From NCBI GenBank assembly GCA_002914805.1, contig JXTB01000005.1, positions 1,832,281 to 1,896,280 of the forward strand: a DNA stretch of 64,000 nucleotides, in the 5' to 3' direction. This document shows positions 23,742-36,142 of the stretch, in pieces. The DNA comes from Parasponia andersonii. Taxonomy: Eukaryota; Streptophyta; Magnoliopsida; Rosales; Cannabaceae. A program made the translations under genes and the position numbers. Positions within the stretch are counted from its first letter, which is position 1. Each line of letters opens with the position of its first letter. Under the pieces are notes generated by a model that was not told where the DNA came from, searched no databases, and worked only from the letters and a program-made list of their open reading frames with translations.

Positions 23742-23750
23742 TGGCATCTG

Positions 23751-24895
23751 AGTAATGATTGGTTTCACTCTCTTGGTCTATGTAAGGATATGATTTTTCA
23801 TTTATTTATTTATTATTATTATTGGTCAAACTGAGAAGCTAGCACTTACTCTGAAAAGATATATTGCACCCGCAATATATTGCACTTGCAGCCCTCGGGG
23901 ATGTTGAAAAATAATAGGGTGTCTTTGTGTACAGCTCCCCATGATCTTTATATTTTTTAGTTAGTAGAGATTAATCTATACCATTATATAACGTTGTTTG
24001 ATGAATTATTATTATTGTTATTATTATTTTATTGTCAAATTGCGGAAGTATTATTTTTGGTTCCTAATTATAATTACCCCAAATTTTTGTACGTTTTGGT
24101 ACTTAAAACTTTTTAAACTATTTTCTTAAACTAATTTGGACATTTATTCAGTTAAATTGGCTATTAATATAAATAAGTAATTTGTACATTAATAATTTTC
24201 ATACAAGAACTAATTTTAGTGTTATCCATAACTTCGGAAAAGTTTTAGTCTCTTCCGGTGAAATATTTACCCAAAAATGTTAAAAAGACAAACCATGATA
24301 GTTTTAGCGCCATTTATTTATTTCCTAATTTTAATTTTTAGGGGACTGAAACGTTGAGTTCTTTCTTCTCTTTTTTTTTTCCGAAAAAAAATAAAATACT
24401 ATCTTTTATTCCAATAATTAATCAAATATAAACAGCATACCATAGGCAAACCATGGTAGTAAGCAATCAATCAAACCATTCAAAGGCTCAAGAAGGGAAT
24501 CATTATGCATATAAGATATAAGTCATATACATACAAATCCAAAAGGGATATATTCTGGAGAGAAATATCTTTCACTTTTCTTTCAAATCACCCTCACCAT
24601 CAGAGTCGGTTTTTTTTAAAAAAAAAAAATTATTACATGGGGATAGATCCTCCGCAAATAGCGATCACCGATGACAACATAAGTTCTTTCTTTCATGAAT
24701 TATTTAGAAGGTGGATCTAGAAGAAAATCATAAGAAATATTTAGGGAAAAAAATAAAAATAAATAAAAGCTATAAATCTAAAATATGGTAAAACAAACAA
24801 AAAAAAATGAAAATAAAGATCTCTATATAAATGCTAGAATTATTTAAATAAAAAAAACAATAACAACAACTAAAGAATCCTTAAAAGTAGCTATT
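23751..24895. other. AT-rich intergenic DNA
   Basis: Nothing supported. An imperfect ATT trinucleotide run occurs near 23808-23822 and 24006-24032. Confidence 0.4.
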
Positions 24896-24906
24896 GGAGG
24901 AGACTT

Positions 24907-25092
24907 TTTAAAAAACTATAAAAATAAAATAAAGAATAACTAATGATCTTTATTTATTACAAATTTTTAAAAAATAAATACATATTATCGAGATTTGAAC
25001 TTATATCCGTTTTTCTAAACTCACATATACATCTCTTACATTTTAGACCAACTCAACTAGCTCCTAGTGAAAAGTTAAACAATTACACGGGA
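24907..25092 (-). mobile_element. SINE 3 (tRNA-derived), diverged
   Basis: An 11-bp direct repeat GGAGGAGACTT lies at 24896-24906 and 25093-25103. On the minus strand there is an A box (TAGTTGAGTTGGT, 25047-25059) and a B box (GTTCAAATCTCG, 24989-25000). The tail reads TTTGTAATAAATAAAGATC then ATTAGTTATTC, a mutated form of the SINE 1 and 2 tail. It is the oldest looking of the three. Confidence 0.78.
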
Positions 25093-25103
25093 GGAGGAGA
25101 CTT

Positions 25104-27120
25104 GAATAGTCTCAAACGTTGAGTAACATGAGTTGTAACAAGCTAAGGACCCCGTACAAATCAAAGTAACTAATACTTTTTTTTTATTGGTTGAGGTAAC
25201 TAATACTAACTGATGGGCAGCTGGTTCGTTTCAGTTTATTTCCTTTCCTCACCTTAATATACCTTTTCCTCTATTGCCTGGATGTTCATTGAAAAACAAA
25301 AAATCCTCTTGGAGATATGAAATATTACTATACTTGAAAAACCATTGCTTTGTTATGGGAGTTTGTTTTTTTTTTTTTTTTTAATATCGAAAGAAGAATT
25401 TCAAAATCATAACATTAAACAAATAAATTGGTTTACATGGAACGTGGAAATTAAGTATTATATGTCAAATGTATTTAGATACGGAATTCGATATACCAAC
25501 ATTATTCTGGATATAAATCTGCTTAAAATGAAACTATAGAGGCAAATTATATAGTAGAATGGTAAATATTGACTTTCTTAAAAAATAAGAAAAAGCGGTA
25601 CATATTGAATGGACATACTAATTTGGTCATAGATATACGCAATTAAACTCAATCATTTCAGATCTCATTAAGAGGAAAAGGTAAAAAGACTAAATACTTG
25701 AAAGATCCAACTTTTTCAGTTGTTTAATTAGCTTTAGATAATATGACTAAGTCCTCGTTAATATATTAAACTTGCATTTGATCAGTACACAGGCATGGAT
25801 GGATATTCATGTCGTGCCAATTAATATTCATTCAGAAGCCTCTTAACATTGTAAGAGAAAGGAAAATTGTCATAATGATTGCCATTCAAAGTTGGACTAC
25901 ATAGTATATATCTCTCTGATTAATGTTATTGTTAATTTTCATACTCGAAATGATTTCTAGACCTATCGTATGGCAAAGCTTATGTTTGAACATCATATGT
26001 ATCTTTCAAAGACCTCAGAATGTCGCTTTTTATATGGAATGTGGATAAGATTATGCGTGCGAGAAGTAAAAAGGAAATCAAATTAAAATAAAGAGATTTC
26101 TACTCATTTTTGGAGATAAAGAAATTTCAACTCTCGAGCTAGCTAGCTAGCTTTTGTCTCGTAATTATTAAAAGGGACCCACTTCGATCTTCTTGTTGAA
26201 AAATTTAAATTCATAGATGGTTATTCCAATATCCCAATCTTACAAAAATACACATTCAAGTTCAATTTAATTGTGTCTTCTACTTTAAAAAAAAAAATCA
26301 ATTGTCTTTTCAAAAATAACTAAATACGATAGTTTATAAGAAGATATTAAACCTCGATACAAGTAATCCAAAAATGAAAAAATAAATTGTAACGAATACC
26401 CAAAGGAATAAAAAAACTGTAGTAAATCCACTAAATAACTCTTTTTATCTATTTTCTGTCTCCTAATTCAATTTGGGGCGACACTAAATGGGTTTGTCCC
26501 AAAAAAAAAAAAGAAAAAAAAAAGAGATAGCACTAGAAGGTTAAGACCATATTGTCGTTCATGGCACGCCAAAGGGACCGACTTATATCACATCCCACTA
26601 ATTAGATTTTTACAGAATCCAAATGATTGGTGATGACCCCAAGAACCGTATCCCCTTTTGTCTTACCAATCCCCATTTTCTGTCTTTTTGTTTCTGTGAA
26701 TCGTTTCCCGAAAGAAAAAATAAATAATTAAAACAAACAAACAAAAAAAATTAAAAAAGAAAAAAAATTGAAGCAATAAGGACCTTTTCAAATGATGAAA
26801 ATTGAAGATGATTCCCCTGGCGTGCAAGTCTTTGTTGGGCCAAAGTGTTTTCCCAAGTTTCATGACTTTTCTTTTTTCCTTTTCAGAGAAAAAATAGTAA
26901 TAAATAAATCTGTTCCTCATGTGAGATTATAGAGTAGTTATTGTAGACCGTTACCTAGCTAGCTAATTGCTAGACTTTAAAGTTTAAATGGCTTTTTCAT
27001 ATCATTCACGTATGATTCTATTTCTATTACAACCCTATTCATCCAGCAATCAGTGGACAAACAACAGTAGCATGCACAGTTAATTAGTTTTGAAACCTTA
27101 GACCAAACATCAATTTAAGT
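25104..27120. other. AT-rich intergenic DNA
   Basis: No gene or element supported. There are A or T runs (for example 25366-25382, 26500-26523) and CTAG-rich short words near 26137-26152 and 26951-26973. Short frames lack homology. Confidence 0.4.
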
Positions 27121-27134
27121 GAAATATATATATA

Positions 27135-27315
27135 GCTAATAAAAATTTAACATGTACATTTTTATCGTAAAAAGTAAAAGAGAAAAAGTATTAATGATAC
27201 ATGTTAATTTAATGTATTTCATTATAACTATTGGATCACTATTAAATGGTGATCCAACTGCTAAAACAAAATACTTACCCATAAATAAAAACAAAATACT
27301 TATTGGATTGAAAAC

Positions 27316-27320
<5 letters not shown>
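27135..27320 (-). mobile_element. (TA)n-bounded MITE, copy 2
   Basis: On the minus strand the sequence reads CAATCCAATAAGTATTTTG, then TTATTTATGGGTAAGTATT, then GGATCACCATTTAATAGTG, parallel to copy 1 including its central small palindrome. The right edge abuts (TA)n (27321-27368). The left edge breaks off inside the element and meets a short TA run at about 27125-27134, so the second terminal repeat is lost. Confidence 0.72.

Positions 27321-27368
<48 letters not shown>
27321..27368. repeat. (TA)n microsatellite
   Basis: Continuous AT dinucleotides at the end of MITE copy 2. Confidence 0.9.
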
Positions 27369-27371
<3 letters not shown>

Positions 27372-28495
27372 CATGTGATCACTGATTATACTTCCCTTAA
27401 ATAATTGAGGAAAAAAAAAAATAATAAAAGCCATGCGTTCTCACACGTAATTTTAATCTTGATCAAAAGTGATGGCAGAGGGACGATCCATCCATAAAAT
27501 TCATTGTATTCTGTCGAGTTCAAATTATTTAAGCAATGATAAAACATTTAGTAAGAATATCATGGGAAAAACATATACATTGTGTTTGTAATTGAAAAAA
27601 ATATGTAACATGTGATGTGACGTATATTAATTGTAGAATGACTCGAATTTAATACCACTTGATTAAGCAAGAGCAATATTTTATCACCCCAGATGGGATA
27701 TTGGTGATTTGCAATGTGTTATACCGTGCCACCAAAAAAAAAAAAAATTCTCCCCAGATAATGGTGTCAGAATAAGATAAAGTTGGGTTGGGATGGGTTG
27801 ATTTGGGTTTAATATCTCATATGCGACATTGCTATATGGAAGAAAGAATAACTCGCTCAAAGTTCGTTTGCCTAATTTTATTGGCCATTAACACAGTACC
27901 AAAAAGAGGAATATTTGGCCTGCTATATTCGACCTTCCCTAACAGACAAAACTATATGGGGTACCCTCAATCTGGCCTGATGTAAAACAAAGCCCTGTTG
28001 AGGCTTTTCCTTTTTTTGCATCAAAAGTCGTCAGACTCTATCCCAAACAGTACCAAATATAGTAGAAAGAGTACTTTAAAGTGATCAATGCTCTTTTCCT
28101 TCATAGTTGACCCTGTAGTGAATGTGAATATGTGATAAATTTCTTAATAAGTTGAAAAAAGAAAAAGTAGCATTTATTCCTTTCTTTTTTCCCTTTGAAA
28201 ACATTTACAACAGTTTCAAAGTGTAGTGACTCTACCCCTCTATTGGCAGTAAGTTGTAACTATATGATGGCCTTTCCCACCAGCCATACGAGATGGCCCA
28301 ATCCACAAAACAAAGTAGGAAAAGAATCATTGTTATGCTTTAATTAGAATAAAGTCAGTTCTTTACATTTCCTCTTGTTGCTGTAAAAGAATTTTAAAGT
28401 GATCGATTAGAGCAATAGTGTAAAACATGGCTCGACGAGAATAAGGTCAAAAGTCGCTATTAATGGGCAAATTATTCTCTCTCAAAAAACCCTAG
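27369..28495. other. AT-rich intergenic DNA
   Basis: No feature supported. A frame at 27788-27985 has no family resemblance. Confidence 0.4.
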
Positions 28496-28499
28496 AGAT

Positions 28500-29830
28500 A
28501 TCTAGTTATAATGTCCCTTTTAATTCCTGGATTGTAATATCCTATAAATGACACTGATGTATTTTTAAGACTGTTAGTAGACGAGTTGAATCATTTATGG
28601 TATGTTTGAGTTGAAACAAGAGATGCATAACAAAATGTTTAAGATTCGAGCTGCATTAATATGAATTGTAAATAATTTTCCAGCTCGCAATAGTTTATCT
28701 GGATGGAGTGGGAAAGGATACAAAATATGTCCCACATATAACTAAGATACACCGTTAATATGTTTAAGAATAAAGACTTGTTATGTGAGTATAGATGTTT
28801 TCTTCCAAAATCTCATGTATTTCGAAAAAGTTCACTATTTGATGGGAAGATAAAGTGAAAAAAATCCACCAAAGATATTTTCTAATGAAGATATTATGCA
28901 ACAACTCAATCAAATGCGACCTGATTTGTTAGATAAACATCCAAAATATGATGGAGTAAAACGAAGAAGAGACATCGAAGATCAACTGGAGAGAGAAAAG
29001 TCTATTTTTTGACCCTGAGTATTAGTCATCACTAAAACTAAGGCACACTCTCGATATTATGCATATTGAGAAAAATGTGTGTAATAGTTTTCTTGGTATA
29101 ATATTAGGTATTGAAAGAAAATCGAAGGAGACAATGAATTCAAGGCATGGCTTAGAAGATTTGAATATCATATCAGAATTACATATCATCAAAGAAGAGA
29201 ACAAATTGATTATATCTCACATAAAGTACACTCTCATTGCTGATGATCGACATAAATTTTGTTAGTTTATTAAATCTGTCAAATTTTCTAATGAGTTTGC
29301 AAGTAATCTTTGAAATAATATAATGGATAATGACACAAAAATTACTGAGTTAAAATCATATGATTGCTATGTTATTATGCAACGTTTATTGGCATCGAGA
29401 ATTCGTCTTTTTATGAATAAAGAGATCTTATCTACAATAACTATGCAACTTTTTCCAGCTAGTTTGTGCAAAGACTCTAAATGTTTAAGACTTGGAGAAA
29501 TTTGAAGATGACATCGCTCTTATTCTTGGCAAGCTTGAGTGTATTTCTCCTCTTGGATTTTTTTTGGATATCGTGGTATACTTGATGATTCATTTGCTGA
29601 AAGAGGTGTCACTTGGAGGGCCTGTTCATTATAGATAGATGTATCCTTATGAATTCTATATAATGAAGTTGAAAAATTATGTAAGAAATCGAGCACGACA
29701 AGAAAATTCAATTGTTGAAGACTATGTTGTTGATGAAGCCCTAACTTTTTGCTCAATGTACTTGCAAAGAGTTGAGATTAAGTTGAGATTAACTTTTTGC
29801 CCATTCAGAATAGTTCGAAGTCGAGTTTGA
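28500..29830 (+). pseudogene. CACTA (En/Spm) transposase relic F, TNP2 and DUF4218 parts
   Basis: Reading across frames one finds NDTDVFLRLLVDELNHLW (about 28550-28610), KMFKIRAALI (about 28640), LSGWSGKGYKICPT (about 28697-28740), PPKIFSNEDIMQQLNQMRP (about 28870-28925), MHIEKNVCNSFLGIILGIER (29059 on), LKSYDCYVIMQRLLASRIR (about 29345-29405) and MYPYEFYIMKLKNYVRNRA (29639 on). These follow the order of a plant CACTA transposase from the TNP2 catalytic part into DUF4218. Stops and frameshifts are frequent and the N-terminal part is absent. Wording such as VVDEALTFCSMYL places it in a different subfamily from element G. Confidence 0.85.
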
Positions 29831-30236
29831 CAATTTTCTAATTATGTTGTCTTCTAATTGATAAAAAAATTATCATCCATCTTGATGATCACCTGCGTAA
29901 GAAAGCTTAATAGTATATACTGAACAACTGTTCTAAAATCCATATTTATTTGGAGTAAGTGTTGTCAGCTTATATTTGAATTTTCTAATAAAGTTTGTTC
30001 ACTAATTAAGATCAATTTATTAATCTCGATATTATACTCTTCATCAGTGAACATAATAAAGAGTTTTTATAAAAAAAAAAGTGGTAGTAACTTGGATGAA
30101 ATCTAAAACTTAGAGTTTTCATCTTAGTTTTATACAAAGGTATAATTTCGTTTATTTTGTTATAATTTCTTAAATTGTTGTCATTATAGTTAATTATATA
30201 TTGTATGTTAATGATTAGATCTGCCATCTAAGACAA

Positions 30237-30990
30237 AATGGCAGTCTTGAAGCAACCAATGAGTTATACACTTTGGCATCTAGACCAAATTTTAACATTT
30301 TGTCCTACTCAACATTTATTATAAACGGTATCCAGTTTGTAGTACATAATTAAGACTCTAGACTTAAAACTCAGAATAGTGGAGTTTGTATTTTGGGACT
30401 TAATTACAATATATTTTATTGGTGTTTAGAAGAAATATAAGAATTCACTTTCTTAAACTAATTGTCTGTCTTCTTGTTTAAGTGTAAATGATTCGACACT
30501 AACCCTCAGAAAAAGAAGATAAGAAAAGGCAAAAATATTACTAGTATTGAAATTGATTTCGAGTAATACAAAGATAAACATTACATTCTTACTTTTAAAG
30601 CAAAACAAATTTTCTACATAGATGATCTGTTGCACGATCCTAACTGGAAAATCATTAAAGACTTAACTTTACTTGGTGAGTGGGATATTCCAGACAATGA
30701 TGAGACTAATACTAAACTGAATGTGTTGTAGGATCTGAGCTCATCTAATTTTATTCTAATGATTGACCTTGGATATTTGGAGCCCATTTTTATTCCTCAA
30801 GAAAACCTCTTATTTCATGTTCACATTTGCAAATAATGTCAATACTAATATTGAACAGGGGAAGGATGATTTAATAGATGATATTAAAGTTGACGATAAT
30901 ACAATATTAGATTATGCAGAAAAAGAGTTTGAGGAAGATGATAATAAAAGTGATGATGATGTAGATGAAATCCAGTCTAGTAGAGTTTGA
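30237..30990 (+). pseudogene. CACTA relic F, DUF4216-like C-terminal part
   Basis: The pieces EATNELYTLASRPNF, STFIINGIQFVVHN, DSRLKTQNSGV (30237-30390) and YILTFKAKQIFYIDDLLHDP (about 30578-30640) match the C-terminal domain of CACTA transposases (usual forms INGxxF, RxTQNSGV, QVFYV). A strongly acidic tail (EKEFEEDDNKSDDDVDE, to 30990) ends the protein, as is usual for the family. It follows the DUF4218 relic after about 400 bases, probably an intron. Confidence 0.78.
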
Positions 30991-31309
30991 TAACGATTAG
31001 AATTATTGTTTATTTTTATTTTTACATATGTAGAAAACCTTTTATGCTATTAATGATTGAATTTATAGGATTTAATTTCAATATTCATCTATACTTTTTA
31101 ATTATAATATATTTGTCACTATAATATATCCTCATAGTCATGGCCACTGTTAAGCCTAGTTATCACGATAGTGATGGAGGTGTCGACCTCTATAGCATTC
31201 TATGAGAATCCATCAGTGGTGCGAGTCAGGTTTTATTCGTTATATATTAAATTTTTTACTTTTTCATTACTTTAGATATATGGACCTTAGTTGTTAATAT
31301 GTTTATTTA

Positions 31310-31960
31310 TTTTCGAGAACCTATCACGAGGAATATGGGATCGAAGAATACCTAATTAGACCTACGTCAGTTGTTTGAGAAAAAGGGAGAGGAACCCCCT
31401 TCCTATTAGATTTGACAAAGCGAGAGGTACCTAGTGCCCAATCAACAATCTTAAAAAATACTTTTCTGTTTGATTGGAGTGCTTGTCCGACCAAATGTGG
31501 ACATTTGACATAAAAATTGAAAGAAATACTACGAATAAAACGTGCTGGTTAGCAGTAAGTAAACAGAGAGCTACATCCATTACTCACAAATAATATAAGA
31601 ACATAATAAAATTGTGATTTTTCTTATACTATTTTTTATTTTTTAAACATTAAATTTTAATAATAAATTATTTCACATTAAATATTTTTGCAGCATAATC
31701 CTACCGCTAGTGAGCTTCAACTAGTTGCGAAGAGTTTTAAGGTCTGTTACTTCATTGAGCAGACCGGATGATCAAATGAACAATTTGAGACTAATTACGT
31801 ATGTCATTAATTAATTATTTTTTAAAATTATTTTTTATACTAATTTTAATCTTTATGCAATATAAGATGATTGTGATGCAGAATACTCAATCTCAAGTAT
31901 CTTTTTAATCTGGTTCAAGTTTATCTACTTTTGGTCATTATCAAAAGCAGAATACTCCAG
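31310..31960 (+). pseudogene. Possible second CACTA gene remnant (Transposase_24-like)
   Basis: Weak. Around 31365-31560 the pieces TYVSCLRKR, FDKARGT and NNLKKYFSV resemble the second protein often coded by plant CACTA elements, and the position just downstream of the transposase relic fits. Stops are many and no domain is complete. The downstream frames to 32280 are not recognised. No 3' CACTA terminus was found. Confidence 0.35.
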
Positions 31961-33390
31961 AGGTACGATGATAGATTGTAGCTGAATTGAAAAAGGAGCA
32001 GAGACCATTATCATCGAGGTGCCAAATGTTGATCTGTACAAACATGTGGTCCTTCGGAGTGATCTTGGTCTTGTTGTGCATCATGAGCTTATCTCTCTCG
32101 AAGAATTTTATTTTTTTTGGTTTTGGCTCAATCTTTTTGCTATGTATCCGTTCTGTACAATATCCGAGAATGTAGAGCTCTGTATTAACTCCCTCTTCGT
32201 TTTATTCGATGTTGAATCTTGTGAGATGACTTTTTTCAAGGTTCGAGGTTAACCTTGTTTACTAGATTAAAGTTATGGGTCACTTGAGGTGTCAAACAGA
32301 TGTCAATTTTTTTACTGGAAAATGAAAATAAGACCCAGCGTGATACTTATTGTATTAATTTTATCATCGAGTAAAAAACTCACAACTTATGTAATGTTTG
32401 ACACTTTAAAGTCCCTAATAGCATTATTCTTATTAATATCGGGCTCAATAATGATCCTTATTTGCATCCTCAACATGCAGCTCGTTGACTAGGTAGACCC
32501 TCCTACTTTCTCCATTACACGTGTAGTCCATTCATTTGATGACTTCTTTTAAAGAAATTGATGGATAAACAGTATTACATATAATACAAGTAGACGACCT
32601 GTCTAATTTGGTGGACAACTCCAATGGAAAGATTACAATAATTTTAGTAGTTAAAAAAAATATGAAAATAAACACATATTATTTAATATTTTTATTATTT
32701 TTTATTATAAAAAATGTATGTGATAAATTTTTATTAGGTAAATAATATCTATAAATAAATAAAAAGAAAAAAAATACCTAGATATATATGCTTATATATA
32801 CTTCCATTAAATTGTTATATATCGCCATAGAGAGGAAACATTAACAATTGAATGATTTCTGAAGGATTTCTACTATATATTACAAACTAGTTGCATATAT
32901 TCCGTGAGCACCATACCATATATAATATATAATTCAAGTTATTTGGATTTGATACAACCAAAATGATTATAAAAAGGGCCACCACTTGGAACTCTTATTT
33001 TAAAGCTAATAATAACAAAATATTATTCTAACACCTTTTTCCAAATAGTCAAAATGCAATCCACCATTGTCATCATAAGAGAGCTTCTCTCTCTTGTGAC
33101 AAGATTAATTCCCTTCTTCTAGTGCTCTCCCTGAAATTAACACTGCACGGATTGATTATATAGTGAACTAGCTAATTATTTATACATGCACATTAATTAA
33201 TCCACTTGGAGTAGGAAAATTTGCACTAATGTGGTTCAGTAACAGTAGCAGGGATCTATATCAAAGTTCGTGTACTTATGATAATTTTGCATAATTGGCC
33301 TCTTTAATCGATTTTCCGTACTCATGCTTATTAGAGTTTGTAGAACTGTGTTGAATAATAAAAATAGCAATATATGTTCCTAATATAACC
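31961..33390. other. AT-rich DNA downstream of CACTA relic F
   Basis: Frames at 31987-32175 and 32019-32252 overlap and lack recognisable domains. The rest shows nothing supported. Confidence 0.4.
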
Positions 33391-33435
<45 letters not shown>

Positions 33436-33545
33436 GACACCATGTATTTTTTTTTTTACCAATGAAAATTAATTATGTATATTTTTTTATAATAAAAAAT
33501 AATTAAAAAAAAAAGAAATAATATTGATGATGTATATTTTTTCAT
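33391..33545 (-). mobile_element. (TA)n run with truncated MITE copy 3
   Basis: (TA)n at about 33393-33434 is followed by GGGACACCATGTATTTTTTT, then by sequence matching the minus strand of the MITE copy 1 interior: ATGAAAATTAATTATGTATA, TTTTTTTATAATAAAAAATA and TTTTTTCATGTGATAAC. The inner palindrome and the other end are missing. It is the third copy of this family and again lies against (TA)n. Confidence 0.6.
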
Positions 33546-34731
33546 GTGATAACTCTATAAAAATAGAGTTATTTTTAGTGTTAGAATAGTTGTTTTGAAG
33601 CAATAAATTGTCTAATCTAAGTGTTTTTCTTTGCTTTATTGTAGCCTTTTTCGTTTTTGGTGTTAAAGGTCTAACTTAAATAATATCTATTTTATTTCTC
33701 TAAAAATTTCTAATAAATTTGTTAACTTTGAGTTTGAGTGTTGCAGAATTCTAAACGGCAGACCTTTAGAAGAAAAGTTGAACTTGAGCCAAAAGTTAGA
33801 ATCAATTTTACTGCAGTACTGGAGCATAGTTAAGCGGTAAATTTTCTTTCTAGTTAGCATTTTTTATGCATAGTTAGTGATGATAGTTGATATTAAATAT
33901 CAACTAAGGAGAGCTGATGCTAAAATTGTCCTTATTCATTCATTTGACTCACACATGTGCGAGGATACCTCATCTATATATATATATATATATAAAGAAG
34001 TATTGTAAGGAAGGGAAGAAGCAGCTGAGCTAAGAAAAATATAGAGAAAAAGGAGAGAGAATAGTACTAAAAAGAAAAGGACGATGGAGGAAAAAGTACT
34101 TGCAAAGAGGAACTTAACATATTCATCTTCCAGTTAGATTTTTCTTTCTTTCTCTTCTATTTCTTTTTTGCGTTAATTTCTTCTTCCAATTCTTGTATTT
34201 TTCTATAATCTATGGAATATTTTGGGTTGTTGATTTTTAAATCCCAGAATATAAGCGAAGTTTCCTTTAGTTGGGATTACGATGAATTTAAGGTTATAAT
34301 GACTGCTTAAATATAGTTTTGGTACTTATGGAAATTTTCTTTTGTCCATTCAAGTGAGCTTGATGATCCAACAACTACAAAAAAAATATTTACATATAGA
34401 TAAAAAAATTATTTATTCAATTGGCAACCAATATATATATATATATATATCAACCAATATATATATATATATATATTTACATTTTTGTTATTACGTGTCA
34501 TTTATTGATTTTTACATACAAATAGTTTGGAGAATGTGAAATGCACTCTCTTTTGCCCTCTCTTTTATAATAATCAGTTTCAATACTCAATATGTAGCAT
34601 GTTCCAATATGATTTGTTATATTATTAAAATGTGAAATCGGATAGTAGAATATACCTCAAGTAGTTAGACCAGTTAAACTTCAACAAAGTAAGCATGGGT
34701 TTATTCGAACTTTTGTTGTCTTGATCCTAGT
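33546..34731. other. AT-rich intergenic DNA
   Basis: (TA)n at about 33977-33992 is followed by a purine-rich stretch to 34110 and a pyrimidine-rich stretch to 34190, a layout seen in leaders of LTR elements, but no partner repeat, PBS or PPT was found. Two CAACCAA(TA)n units lie at about 34425-34478. Confidence 0.4.
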
Positions 34732-35627
34732 TAGAGTTGTCAAGTTGGACCAGCTTATTAGCATGGTAGCACAACACAATACTATACGCTTAAACCACAG
34801 CATGGCACGTTAAATCGTGGGTTGTGCTAGGTACGGCATGATTGTTTGGATAGTGCTGAGCTAATGAATTAGGTACGGTAAGCTAAGTACGATACAACGC
34901 ATCTATACACGTAGCATGACACGTCCCATTGGCACAGTATGGCACGACATAATACGTTAGTACATTAAATATATGTATTATTATCATTTTATTTTTCCTG
35001 CATATATGTCTTTTTAATATATTTTTTTTCTATTTTCCTTAGTATCTCAAGTGGAATTATTAAGGAGGTCGTACAAGTGGATTATTCAAGTTGTAAGTTC
35101 TAAACTATTGTTCTCTTTTCTTCTATTTTTTTATTAATAATAATTATCTTTTAATAGTCATTAAACAAGGGATTGTTGAGATAGTTTGGTATCAACAATC
35201 TAGTTCGAATGCTTTTACTCTTTATTGATGCTTGTTTTTTTTACCTTGACAGACTTCTAGTCAAAAGAATTTTCTAATAATTATGAATTCATGATTAAGT
35301 AGGAGTAATACAAACTTAGTTAAAATAAAATTTTACATTATAATTTATCTTTATTTTTTTACATAATTCGGATTATTTGAAAAAAATTGATAAAAGAGAT
35401 ATTAAGACTAATAAAAATTACTAATTAGATGGGCCAATTTTGGCTTAAAAACTCTGAAATGACACATTAGATCATAGGCCAATGAGTTGTACTAGGTCAG
35501 TGATTTTATACTATGAGTCGGCACGGTATGGAACGACTAAAAAATAAGTACAGCATGGCATGGTACAAAAATATGTTTGTGTCTAACTTAAATGCGTTAT
35601 ACAAACACAGCACATTTGACACCTCTA
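34732..35627. mobile_element. hAT-like non-autonomous DNA transposon
   Basis: The left end TAGAGTTGTCAAG and the reverse complement of the right end TAGAGGTGTCAAA match at 11 of 13 bases. Subterminal regions carry repeated words such as GCATGGCACG, GGTACGGCATG, GGCACAGTATGGCACGAC (left, 34795-34960) and CGGCACGGTATGG, GCATGGCATGG (right, 35518-35562). Such TAG-G-GTGTCAA ends and GGCACG-type subterminal repeats are typical of plant hAT elements. The flanks ATCCTAGT (34724-34731) and ATCCCAAA (35628-35635) agree at 5 of 8, a weak target duplication. No transposase is coded. Confidence 0.65.
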
Positions 35628-35635
35628 ATCCCAAA

Positions 35636-36142
35636 TGAACATTAAATAAGTCCAAACTAATTGAATGCTGGTTTTTCAAATTCCCAAAATGGGTCTTCCA
35701 TTTCCATAAAAATTATAATTTGCAACTTCAACTCTATCGACTTTATGTCTCTATTCAATTGTTTTTGTATATAAATTTCCACTTGCATGTTGTTTTAAAG
35801 AATTTTATTTTCACGATTTCAATCCTTATTATTCTCTCTTCATTCATATTATGATGAGCATGAGTATGTATATTAAGCATTAACGTTAAGTCAACTCTTC
35901 CTCAAGCTGAAAGTGCTATAGAATTCCTGAAATGCGTGGAACTGAATTTTATTTTGCTCATAAATCTACCATAGAGTCACTTATGATGAATATAATCACC
36001 TTGAAAGTGACGGTAAATGTGGCATGCATGAAAATGTCAATGAGATGGTCACTGTACGTAGCAACGAAATCCAAAAGTTTGGAGGCCAATTAGATGGACG
36101 ATTTTGTTGGGTTTTAATTAGGGAAAAAGACACTATACACGA
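35636..36142. other. Flank of element C
   Basis: AT-rich DNA with no feature. The frame starting at 36024 crosses into the LTR of C and is a chance frame. CACGA at 36138-36142 is the target duplication of C. Confidence 0.5.

Noticed and set aside
33960..34330. Possible solo LTR or promoter (TA run, purine-rich leader, pyrimidine-rich stretch)
   Set aside because: No partner repeat, TG/CA ends, PBS or target duplication could be found.
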